From Neorhodopirellula lusitana (lineage in GTDB: Bacteria > Planctomycetota > Planctomycetia > Pirellulales > Pirellulaceae): a stretch of 64,000 bases of DNA. Below the pieces are notes generated by a model. The model worked only from the letters and a program-made list of their open reading frames with translations, was not told the origin of the DNA and did not search any database. Shown here piece by piece: positions 8,442 through 16,564 of this stretch. Position 1 is the first letter of the stretch, and every line of letters begins with the position of its first letter. Position numbers and translations under genes: made by a program. Location: positions 80,764 to 144,763 of the forward strand of contig NZ_FXUG01000018.1 of the NCBI RefSeq assembly GCF_900182915.1. The letters run 5' to 3'.

Positions 8442-9341
8442 ATGCTCCGCCGCTACCGTTTTTTCCAGGTTGCTCTTGTCGTATTGATCCCCATCGCGGG
8501 TTGCGGGCAGCAGTCAAATCAATTTTCCAGCAAACTGAATTCGCTGGGCGAGCAAGCTGAATACGAAGAGTCTTCGCCGGCTACTGCAGTGGGTCGGGCT
8601 CCCAATCAGAACGCGACTAGCGACGTCGCCGATGGTGAATCAAACGAGTCAGCGAAGCTAAACCGGCGGATCGTTTACAACACGAAGCTTTCTTTGGTTG
8701 TCAAAGAGTACTCCGTCTTCGAATCGACTTTGCCAGGGTTAGTTGAACGGCATGGCGGATTCATATCGAAGAGCGAAACCAGTCGACGATTCAATGATCA
8801 ACAGTCGGGCGTGTGGGTCGCTCGCATTCCAGTGGCGAGTTACGCGGACTTCCTTCAAGGCGTCAGCGGACTGGGGTTCGCGGAATCCCGCACCGAGGAC
8901 GCGCAAGACATCACGGCCGAATTCATTGATGTGGAGGCCCGAATTCGCAACAACAAGAAACTTGAAGAACGCATCATCACGATGCTGAAGGAACGAACAG
9001 GGAAACTCTCGGACGTGCTGGACATTGAACGCGAACTTTCACGTGTTCGCGAAGAGATCGAGCGCATGGAAGGTCGTTTGCGGGTGCTGGCGGATCGCTC
9101 AGCGATGGCCACCATCACGATCCGATGTCGCGAGGAAAAGGAGTACGTGCCCCCGAAATCGCCCACGCTGGGTTCACGTGCTCAGCGCTCATGGGCTGGA
9201 TCAATCAGCACACTGCGAGCGACGGGGGAAAATCTAGTGGTGGCTGGGATCGCCATCGTGCCATGGCTGATCGTACTCGCGGTGCCGCTCTTCATCGTCG
9301 TCGTCGTTGCTCGAAGAGTCCTGCGTAAGCGGACTCCCTAA
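8442..9341 (+). CDS. DUF4349 lipoprotein with C-terminal membrane helix
   Basis: A 299-residue envelope protein of the DUF4349 family. The N-terminus is a lipoprotein signal with Cys21 in PIAGC. The DUF4349 domain (about residues 72-240) shows the typical strand pair VYNTKLSLVV, the GGFISKSET turn and the long coiled coil IEARIRN..LEERI..LDIERELSRVREEIERMEG, then TITIRC. A membrane helix at about 262-290 and a short basic tail complete it. DUF4349 proteins are found next to or within the cell envelope of many bacteria but have no established function. The TAA is followed by the convergent lepA gene. Confidence 0.85.
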   Translation: MLRRYRFFQVALVVLIPIAGCGQQSNQFSSKLNSLGEQAEYEESSPATAVGRAPNQNATSDVADGESNESAKLNRRIVYNTKLSLVVKEYSVFESTLPGLVERHGGFISKSETSRRFNDQQSGVWVARIPVASYADFLQGVSGLGFAESRTEDAQDITAEFIDVEARIRNNKKLEERIITMLKERTGKLSDVLDIERELSRVREEIERMEGRLRVLADRSAMATITIRCREEKEYVPPKSPTLGSRAQRSWAGSISTLRATGENLVVAGIAIVPWLIVLAVPLFIVVVVARRVLRKRTP

Positions 9342-9453
9342 GCAAAATTCGTGGCAAGGCGGATCCCCCTGGCAACTTTGCCGTACGGTCGCCAGACCTG
9401 ACTACGGCTTTGTTGAACCGACGACCTGTCCACACGAAAGATTGAACACCAAC

Positions 9454-11250
9454 CTAATCCTTGTCCGCTCTTAGGACGGAGATGAATGCTTTTTGCGGAA
9501 TGTTGACGCTGCCGAATTGCTTCATTTTGGCTTTGCCCTTCTTCTGCTTATCGAGCAGTTTCTTCTTACGCGAAATGTCACCGCCATAACATTTTGCCGT
9601 CACATCTTTGCGAAGCGCCGCGATGGTAGCCCGCGCAATCACGGTTCCGCCGATCGCACCTTGGATTGGGATTTTGAACTGGTGACGCGGAATCGCTTCG
9701 GCAAGTTGTTCGCAGTAGTGCAATGCTCGGGCTCGTGATTTGTCGCGGTGGACCAAGTACGCCAACGCATCAACGGGTTCTCGATTGACGAGAATGTCGA
9801 CCTTGACGATGTCGGTCTTGCGGTACTCAATCGGCACGTAATCAAACGAGCCGTAGCCACGGGTGATCATTTTGAGCTTGCCGTAGAAATCAAACAACAC
9901 TTCCCCCAGCGGCATTTCACTGGTTACCTCGACCCGACCGGCCGACAGGTAGTTCATCGTCTGGCTTTCGCTGCGGTGTTCCCGACACAGCTCCATCACG
10001 GGCCCGACATAGTCTTCGGGAATCAGGATCTGGGCCCGGATGTAAGGCTCGCTAACCGAGTCAATGGTCGATGGATCGGGCCAATTGCTCGGGTTATCGA
10101 TATCCATCGATTTACCGTCCTTAAACTTCAGCTCGTACTTCACCGAGGGAGCTGAAATGACCAACCCGATATCAAATTCTCGCTGCAACCGTTCCTGAAT
10201 CACGTCCAGGTGCAACAGTCCCAAAAAGCCACAGCGGAAGCCGAAGCCGAGAGCAGCGGAGCTATCCTTTTCATAGGTCAAAGCCGCGTCATTGATCGCC
10301 AGCTTCTCGAGCGCCTTGGTGAGGTCTTGATACTCGTCGGTGCTCATCGGGTAGACGGACGAGAACACCACCTGCCGAGCGGGTTGGTAGCCCGGAATCG
10401 GCGCATCGGCAGGCCGATCGACCAGCGTGATCGTGTCACCAATTTCGATATCTTGAACTGACTTCACGCCGGCAACAATGTAACCCACTTCACCCGCGGT
10501 CAGTTGCTTCTTGGGGACCAATTTAAATTGGTTGTATCCCAGTTCGTCGACCGTAAAGTCACGTTTCGCGTGCATGAAGCGGATGTCATCCTTTGGCTTC
10601 AACGTGCCTTCAATAACCCGGCACTGCAAGATGACGCCGCGATACTTGTCGAAGAACGCGTCGAAGATCAGCGCCTTTAAAGGTGCCTTGGGATCGCCGG
10701 TTGGTGGCGGAAGGTGCGTGACGATGCCTTCCAAAACGTCTTCAATGCCCAGGCCTGTTTTGGCAGAAACGGGAATCGCGATGAAAGGATCGAGCCCCAG
10801 ATCTTCATCGATCTCCTCACGAACCCGTTCGACATCGGCAGCCGGCAGGTCGATCTTGTTGATCACCGGCAGCAGTTCTAGGTCGTATTCCATCGCCAAG
10901 TACAGGTTGGCAACCGTTTGAGCCTCCACGCCCTGGGAAGCGTCGACCACCATCAGCGCCCCCTCACACGCCATCAACGAACGCCGAACTTCATGCGAAA
11001 AGTCCACGTGTCCGGGGGTGTCGATCAGGTTAAGCTGGTAGTCCAGACCATCGCGGGCGGTGTAGCTCAACGTGACCGTGTTACTCTTAATCGTGATCCC
11101 ACGTTCCCGTTCAATATCCATGGAATCGAGCATTTGATCATGAAATTCCCGCTGGCTGATGCCGTTGCAGGATTGGATCAAACGATCGGCCAGGGTCGAT
11201 TTGCCGTGGTCGATGTGGGCGATAATACAAAAGTTGCGTATTTGTTTCAT
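9454..11250 (-). CDS. lepA: Elongation factor 4 (LepA), ribosome back-translocation GTPase
   Basis: A 598-residue LepA. The frame is open from 11334, but the ATG at 11250 (MKQIRNFCIIAHIDHGKS) gives the usual length and places the G1 loop A-H-I-D-H-G-K-S at residues 11-18. G2/G3 (ERGITI, DTPGHVDF) and G4 (NKIDLP) follow. The LepA-specific C-terminal domain is complete, including the basic CYGGDISRKKKLLDKQKKGK block. LepA is a cytoplasmic translational GTPase that aids ribosomes under stress. It converges with the DUF4349 gene and is divergent from the Kef-type antiporter gene. Confidence 0.97.
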   Translation of the reverse strand: MKQIRNFCIIAHIDHGKSTLADRLIQSCNGISQREFHDQMLDSMDIERERGITIKSNTVTLSYTARDGLDYQLNLIDTPGHVDFSHEVRRSLMACEGALMVVDASQGVEAQTVANLYLAMEYDLELLPVINKIDLPAADVERVREEIDEDLGLDPFIAIPVSAKTGLGIEDVLEGIVTHLPPPTGDPKAPLKALIFDAFFDKYRGVILQCRVIEGTLKPKDDIRFMHAKRDFTVDELGYNQFKLVPKKQLTAGEVGYIVAGVKSVQDIEIGDTITLVDRPADAPIPGYQPARQVVFSSVYPMSTDEYQDLTKALEKLAINDAALTYEKDSSAALGFGFRCGFLGLLHLDVIQERLQREFDIGLVISAPSVKYELKFKDGKSMDIDNPSNWPDPSTIDSVSEPYIRAQILIPEDYVGPVMELCREHRSESQTMNYLSAGRVEVTSEMPLGEVLFDFYGKLKMITRGYGSFDYVPIEYRKTDIVKVDILVNREPVDALAYLVHRDKSRARALHYCEQLAEAIPRHQFKIPIQGAIGGTVIARATIAALRKDVTAKCYGGDISRKKKLLDKQKKGKAKMKQFGSVNIPQKAFISVLRADKD

Positions 11251-11544
11251 ACGTCGTATAGGACGAAGGTGAACGGGACCGGGATTAGCGGCAGGATACT
11301 CTTTCGGAGGGATTTTGGCGAATGCTGTTAACAATGATCAACGACCCCCCAAATCGGCTCCTTACCGCCGGTATCGGCAACGTGGTCCTTCCTGGACAGC
11401 CAACTCCGCTGCAACATCCGTCTTTCCGAAGACTTCCACTGCCAAGGCGGCCATTGGGATATCTGGAACTGGCGTATCGAGGATGGTGGTATCTGGCATC
11501 GGGAGTTCGCTCGTGAACGATCAACAACGAACGGTCGTCCCCCG

Positions 11545-13326
11545 ATGACCGAAACGCTCGTCCATGACCTGCTTTTGATTCTGGCGGGTGGTTTACTCGC
11601 TTCGCTGATTTGTCGGCGACTCCGCTCGTCGGTGCTGATTGGCTATTTGCTGGTCGGGGTACTGCTTGGCCAAGGGATCTTGGGCTGGGTTCAGGACGAA
11701 AACCATCAACTCGAACACTTCGCCGAAGTGGGCGTCTTCCTGCTTCTGTTCTCAATCGGGCTCGAGTTTTCGATCGACGACCTGAAACGTCTCGGCCGGC
11801 ATTTCGTGGTCGGCGGGTTCGTTCAGATGGTGTTGGTCTTCGTTCCGGTTGCGATCGGACTGATGTTCTTTCAAATGGCTTGGCGTCCAGCCGTGTTGAT
11901 CGCGATCGCGGTGGCATTCAGTTCCACCGTACTGGTTTTCAAATCGCTCTCTGAATGGGGGCAATCGCAACAGCCTCACGGGCAAAGAGCCATCGGTATT
12001 TTACTGTTCCAAGATGCCGCTTTGGTTCCTTTATTGCTGCTACTTCCGATGTTGGTGGGCACCAATGAAGCTGTCGTCAGGCTTGAATCAACGATCGGGC
12101 AAGCGGTTGCAGTCGGGCCACAATTCGTAGACTCGCAGGTTTCAGGATCACAGTTTGCAGGATCGCAATACGTTTGGATGATTTTGACATCCTTGTGCTT
12201 CGTTGCCAGCATCGTGGTCTTGCGGAATGTCTTGGCGAAATGGGTGATCCCGCGACTCGCCGGCTACCGCAGTCCTGAAATGGTGGTGTTGTTCACAATT
12301 GTGTCCTTGGGCGGGGTCACTTTGGCCGCCTACCAAGTGGGATTGCCGCCAGCGGTGGGCGCGTTCGCGGCGGGACTGATCTTCAATGGAAATCGTTGGA
12401 CAACCCAGATTGACGCATTGGTCTTGCCCTTTCGTGAGACATTCGCGGCAATCTTCTTTGTCGGCTTGGGACTGATTTTGGATCCACGGTTAATTTTGCA
12501 GCAACCGCTCTTAATGGGCGCCACCATGGGATCGGTGATGGTCATCAAAACCGCTGCCGCGACCGTCGCCCTGTCGCTCACCGGAATGTCGTGGCGGAAC
12601 TCCTTCGCGATGGGAATCGGGCTGGCACATGTCGGTGAGTTCGCTTTCGTCGTGGTCTTAATCGGAATGAAATCAAACATCTTGACCGAGCTTCAATATC
12701 AACAAGTCGTCGCAATCTCGGTCGGCTCGCTATTGCTAACACCACCACTCTTGAAAGCCGCCTTAGGCATGATTCAAGAAGTGCAACCCGATAACATAAC
12801 GCGGCCATTGATAACGTCGATCGACAGCGCGCACCGTCAGGCCGTGGTAATCGGTGCCGGACCCATCGGAACCCGCGTGACCGCTCAACTGGAAACGATG
12901 GGCAAAGACGTGTGCTTGATCGATTTCAGTCCCATCAATTTGCATCCGTTCACACAAGCTGGATTCCGCACCGTCGCCGGCGACGCCACCGATCTTCGCA
13001 TCCTCGAATTGGCTGACGTGCGAAATTGTTTTGTCGTCGTTGTCAGTGTGCCGGATGATCGAGTGGCGCTGCGAATCCTCAAGACCCTTCGGCGATCCAA
13101 GACGACAGCCAAGCTGATTGTTCGATGTCGGTACCAATCCAATGTCTCCACCCTGCGGAAAGCGGGTGCGGATTCGATCGTCACCGAAGAGACGGAAGCC
13201 ACGCTGGCACTTTTGCGAACGTTGAGCGACATCAACCAAAACGTCCATTTGTTCAATAGCCAACTGATTTCCACTAATCGACCTGTTTCTACAAATGGAT
13301 CAAGGACCGATGCGGATCATGGATGA
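11545..13326 (+). CDS. Kef-type cation:proton antiporter (CPA2) with RCK/TrkA-N domain
   Basis: A 593-residue monovalent cation:proton antiporter of the CPA2 family. About 12 hydrophobic helices fill residues 5-415, with the diagnostic GYLLVGVLLGQG and LFSIGLEF motifs near the start. The cytosolic TrkA-N domain starts at about 430 with the NAD-binding GAGPIGTRV. An ordinary member would exchange potassium or sodium for protons under nucleotide control. The KefC regulatory Q-loop details cannot be judged. A short Ser/Gln-rich extracytoplasmic repeat (DSQVSGSQFAGSQ) lies near residue 195-207. The fructosamine-kinase-like gene overlaps its 3' end by 8 bp if the ATG at 13319 is used. Confidence 0.88.
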   Translation: MTETLVHDLLLILAGGLLASLICRRLRSSVLIGYLLVGVLLGQGILGWVQDENHQLEHFAEVGVFLLLFSIGLEFSIDDLKRLGRHFVVGGFVQMVLVFVPVAIGLMFFQMAWRPAVLIAIAVAFSSTVLVFKSLSEWGQSQQPHGQRAIGILLFQDAALVPLLLLLPMLVGTNEAVVRLESTIGQAVAVGPQFVDSQVSGSQFAGSQYVWMILTSLCFVASIVVLRNVLAKWVIPRLAGYRSPEMVVLFTIVSLGGVTLAAYQVGLPPAVGAFAAGLIFNGNRWTTQIDALVLPFRETFAAIFFVGLGLILDPRLILQQPLLMGATMGSVMVIKTAAATVALSLTGMSWRNSFAMGIGLAHVGEFAFVVVLIGMKSNILTELQYQQVVAISVGSLLLTPPLLKAALGMIQEVQPDNITRPLITSIDSAHRQAVVIGAGPIGTRVTAQLETMGKDVCLIDFSPINLHPFTQAGFRTVAGDATDLRILELADVRNCFVVVVSVPDDRVALRILKTLRRSKTTAKLIVRCRYQSNVSTLRKAGADSIVTEETEATLALLRTLSDINQNVHLFNSQLISTNRPVSTNGSRTDADHG

Positions 13327-14224
13327 TCAAACCGCCAACGCGATAGCGAGACTGTTACCGCACGCCAAGCAAATTCAAGTTCTTGGCAACGTCAGTGGCG
13401 GCTGCATCAGTCAAGCGTTTCGCATTACCGCCCAACTCGACAACGGGGATCAAACGGACTACTTCGTCAAACAAAATGACCGTGCGTCTCTCGACAACTT
13501 TCGTGCCGAGTCGGACGGGCTGTCCGCGTTGGCCAAAGTCGCATTCGGTGTGCCCGGTTTGCATGTTCCCGAACCGGTCGCCACCGACGTCGTCGGACAG
13601 CATGCCTATCTGATACTCGACTGGCTCGATTCGTCTCCAACCACCGTCTCGCAGTATCAATATGGTCAAACGATCGCCGCATTCCACCAAGCTGAATCAA
13701 CCGATCAAATCGGATACCCAATCGACAACTTCCTGGGTTCAGCCCGCCAGATCAACACACCGGCGGAAGACTGGGTTGACTTCGTGGCTGAACATCGACT
13801 TGGGTGGCAGCTCGCCCAAGTGACCCAAAAGCGACTTATATCAGCGAAACTCAAACGTGATTTAGAAGCGATGATCGATCGTCTAGCGGACTTGCTGTCC
13901 GGACGAATCGAACAGACATCACTGCTGCACGGTGATCTATGGAGCGGGAATGTGCTGTTCACCGATCCCGTCTCGGTGACGCTGATTGATCCCGCCGTGT
14001 ACCACGGTTGTCCTGAAGCGGAACTGGGGATGGTGCGACTGTTTGGGGGTGTTGGCCCTGACTTTTACGAGGGATACGACTCGATTCGCCAACTTCCCGA
14101 CGGTTGGCAACGTCGTTGCGACATCTACAAACTGATTCACCTGCTAAATCATTTGAACCTGTTTGGAGGCAGTTACCTCCACCAATGCGAACAAATTGCC
14201 TCTTCGATTATGATGGAGCGATGA
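13319..14224 (+). CDS. Fructosamine kinase family protein
   Basis: A protein of about 301 residues in the fructosamine/ketosamine-3-kinase family, which phosphorylates sugar adducts on proteins so that they fall off (deglycation). The N-terminal lobe has a GGCISQAFRI glycine-rich strand and the ATP-binding lysine in YFVKQN. The catalytic loop is HGDLWSGNVLF and the metal-binding aspartate is in LIDPAVY. Several starts are possible (13295, 13310, 13319); the ATG at 13319 minimises overlap with the antiporter gene. The stop overlaps the next start as ATGA, so the two are translationally coupled. Confidence 0.85.
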   Translation: MDDQTANAIARLLPHAKQIQVLGNVSGGCISQAFRITAQLDNGDQTDYFVKQNDRASLDNFRAESDGLSALAKVAFGVPGLHVPEPVATDVVGQHAYLILDWLDSSPTTVSQYQYGQTIAAFHQAESTDQIGYPIDNFLGSARQINTPAEDWVDFVAEHRLGWQLAQVTQKRLISAKLKRDLEAMIDRLADLLSGRIEQTSLLHGDLWSGNVLFTDPVSVTLIDPAVYHGCPEAELGMVRLFGGVGPDFYEGYDSIRQLPDGWQRRCDIYKLIHLLNHLNLFGGSYLHQCEQIASSIMMER

Positions 14225-15615
14225 TCCCGCTCGACCACCGCTCCCGATCCGTCTTCCTTTCCACTGCAGCATTGTGGCTGGGGTTGAGTATGTGCTGGGT
14301 CCAGCCCGGCTCGGCCCAAGCCGAGATGCTGACGCGAGAGGGAGTTCACCTGCGGCTGACCAGCGATGTGGCGAACGAGGCCACACTGGATGAATTTGTC
14401 AGTTCGTTCGATGCCGCTGTCCCCCAGTGGTGCGAGTTCTGGGGCGTGCCCACCAGTCAGATATCCCGATGGAAAATTGACGGTTATCTGATGCGCGACG
14501 AATCGACGTTCCGTTCGATGGGGGTGCTGCCCGCCAACGTTCCAAAGTTCCGATACGGATTCGCGTCACCTGCGGCGATCTGGATTCATCAACAGTCCAC
14601 CGCGCATTCCAACCGTCACCTGATTCTGCACGAAGGTGTTCACGCGTTGGCAATCAAGCTATTCGGTGGTGGCGGCCCCAGTTGGTACATGGAGGGAACC
14701 GCAGAGTTGCTGGCCACCCACCGCGACCGGCAGGTTGATTCCAGTGCTCGACCGGCTGGATTGTTGGCCCAAGCATCCAATCGCTTTCTAATTAACGACC
14801 TGCCACAAACCCGCCAAGAATCACCGATGTGGGGTCGCTACCGAGTCGTCGACGAGGCTCGGCACGCCCAACGCTTGCCAACCCTGGCAAGCGTGATGAA
14901 GTTGCCGATCAACCTGGCGGGCGAGGTCGAGTCCTACACTTGGTGCTGGGCCGCGGCATTGATGCTGACGCACTATCCGGACACGCGCGAGGTCTTTATC
15001 AAAGCTGCTCGCAACGGTTCGGATCAAACACCTGCATTCACGACCAAAGTCTATCGCCAACTTCAACAACAGTGGCCGGTGATTCGTGCCCGTTGGCAAC
15101 TCTGGCTGAACGACCTGGAATACGGCTTCGACCCCGAATCCAGCCAAGTCGAATTGTCGGTCGACGATCCTCGCTACAACAACACTCGACTTACCAGTTC
15201 CATTGACTCCAAACTCGGCTGGCAATCCATGGGAGCCTGGTTCAACAAAGGAACCCGCTTGAAAATTCAAGGCACAGGTTCGTGCGTGATTGTTGACGAA
15301 AACTCCGTCGCAACCGATGCCGACGACTTATCGCAAACGCGGGATTGGACCAGCGGACCGGATGGTGTCACGGTGAAATACCACCGCGGGCAGCCGATCG
15401 GACAACTGCAGTGGTGCGTGCTACCCATTCCAAGCCCAGAAGCGAAGAGTCTCAGCCCGCTTGAAATCGGCTCCGTTTCCAGCAACGAAACAGTGATCGT
15501 CGAAATCAAAAAACCGTCGTGGCTGCTCTTCCGAATTCACGACATTCCCGGTCACAATGGACGATATCAACGATCCGACAACCGGGGTTCCTACGAAGTC
15601 GTCGTCAGCCCTTAG
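14221..15615 (+). CDS. Secreted putative zinc metallopeptidase (HExxH)
   Basis: A 464-residue exported protein. The ATG at 14221 overlaps the upstream TGA by 4 bp and gives a signal peptide (residues 1-34, ending GSAQA). A zinc-peptidase motif HEGVH lies at 137-141, with a likely third ligand, Glu158, in YMEGTAELLATH, which fits the gluzincin pattern seen in DUF1570-like planctomycete proteins. The C-terminal half is beta-rich and of unknown role. The gene ends four bases into the convergent methyltransferase-like gene, so both stop codons share bases 15613-15614. Substrate unknown. Confidence 0.72.
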   Translation: MIPLDHRSRSVFLSTAALWLGLSMCWVQPGSAQAEMLTREGVHLRLTSDVANEATLDEFVSSFDAAVPQWCEFWGVPTSQISRWKIDGYLMRDESTFRSMGVLPANVPKFRYGFASPAAIWIHQQSTAHSNRHLILHEGVHALAIKLFGGGGPSWYMEGTAELLATHRDRQVDSSARPAGLLAQASNRFLINDLPQTRQESPMWGRYRVVDEARHAQRLPTLASVMKLPINLAGEVESYTWCWAAALMLTHYPDTREVFIKAARNGSDQTPAFTTKVYRQLQQQWPVIRARWQLWLNDLEYGFDPESSQVELSVDDPRYNNTRLTSSIDSKLGWQSMGAWFNKGTRLKIQGTGSCVIVDENSVATDADDLSQTRDWTSGPDGVTVKYHRGQPIGQLQWCVLPIPSPEAKSLSPLEIGSVSSNETVIVEIKKPSWLLFRIHDIPGHNGRYQRSDNRGSYEVVVSP

Positions 15616-16379
15616 GCAGCGCGGCGAGTGCTTTTGGCAACACTTCGTTCAGCCCATTTGCCGGACTCGTTGCTCAACACGACACTGGTTTCGTGGAGCA
15701 CTTTGACCAGTCGCTCGGAAAGGGCGTCTGCATGATCAGTGACAACGGCGGCATCGATCAGCACAACATCCATTCGGCCCAAGCGGTTCGAAACGCTAAG
15801 CAACCCACGCGAAACGGGCTCTGGGAAGATCACCGGGCGGACGAGTAAACCGCTGAGCTGGCGATGGTAGTCACGCATGGCGACTTCGCCGTTACCCATT
15901 TCGAACTCGTCGATCACGGCAGCCTTAATAGCCAGCGATTGAGGATCTTCTTCGCTCGCCAAACTCGCCAGAATAGCGGGCATCCGCGAACCGTCGCCCA
16001 CACCAATTTCCAGAACACTGGTTGGCTGGCGTCGTTTCAGCATCTTCAGCAGGGCATCATGCTGCCCATGCGAAACCATCGACAAGACGCGACGCAGTGG
16101 TGCGGCAGCCTTGCGGGGTGGCGCTGTGGCTACCGGCGCTGGAGCCACCGGCGTTGCGGCCGCCGGCTCTCGGACAGCTTGCTTTTTGACAGTTGGTTTC
16201 TTCGCTGCGGGAGCCTGTTGAGTCGCCGACGCCTTCACAACCGGTGCACTGACCGCTGCTACTGGCGAAACCTCACCTGTCACCGCTACCGATTGGGCAG
16301 CAGTCTCAGGGGCGGTTGTTTCTTTCTCGGCGGAACGGCCACACAGAGAATTCCAAAGTTTTTTGAGTGGCATCGTCAT
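15612..16379 (-). CDS. Class I SAM-methyltransferase-like protein with Ala/Lys/Pro-rich N-terminus
   Basis: The frame is open to 16760, but an AGGGTGAG ribosome-binding site stands just before the ATG at 16379, giving 255 residues. Residues 20-90 are Ala, Pro, Val and Lys-rich low complexity. From about 100 the protein has a Rossmann-type SAM motif I (VLEIGVGDG) and a later VVLIDAAVV strand, like O-methyltransferases of the class I fold. Typical motif II and III acidic residues are not obvious, so catalysis is uncertain. It diverges from the subtilase gene, with 185 bp between the two starts. Confidence 0.65.
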   Translation of the reverse strand: MTMPLKKLWNSLCGRSAEKETTAPETAAQSVAVTGEVSPVAAVSAPVVKASATQQAPAAKKPTVKKQAVREPAAATPVAPAPVATAPPRKAAAPLRRVLSMVSHGQHDALLKMLKRRQPTSVLEIGVGDGSRMPAILASLASEEDPQSLAIKAAVIDEFEMGNGEVAMRDYHRQLSGLLVRPVIFPEPVSRGLLSVSNRLGRMDVVLIDAAVVTDHADALSERLVKVLHETSVVLSNESGKWAERSVAKSTRRAA

Positions 16380-16564
16380 CTCACCCTGAAATATGGCTCC
16401 ACGGACATCGGAGTCAGTCCGCGCTAACCACGCGTGCCGCCTGACTGATAGTTTCATTCGGTACAACCGCCCTGAGAACTCGACCACGATTGGCGAAGGT
16501 GCGATTAGGCAAATTTGGTCGTTCTTTCGGGGGCCACGTTGGGTTTCATAACCTAGAGTTCGGC

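Noticed and set aside
11285..11917. 210-residue minus-strand frame opposite the antiporter start
   Set aside because: It is Arg/Pro-rich shadow coding of the antiporter gene and the lepA leader, without start signals or family features.
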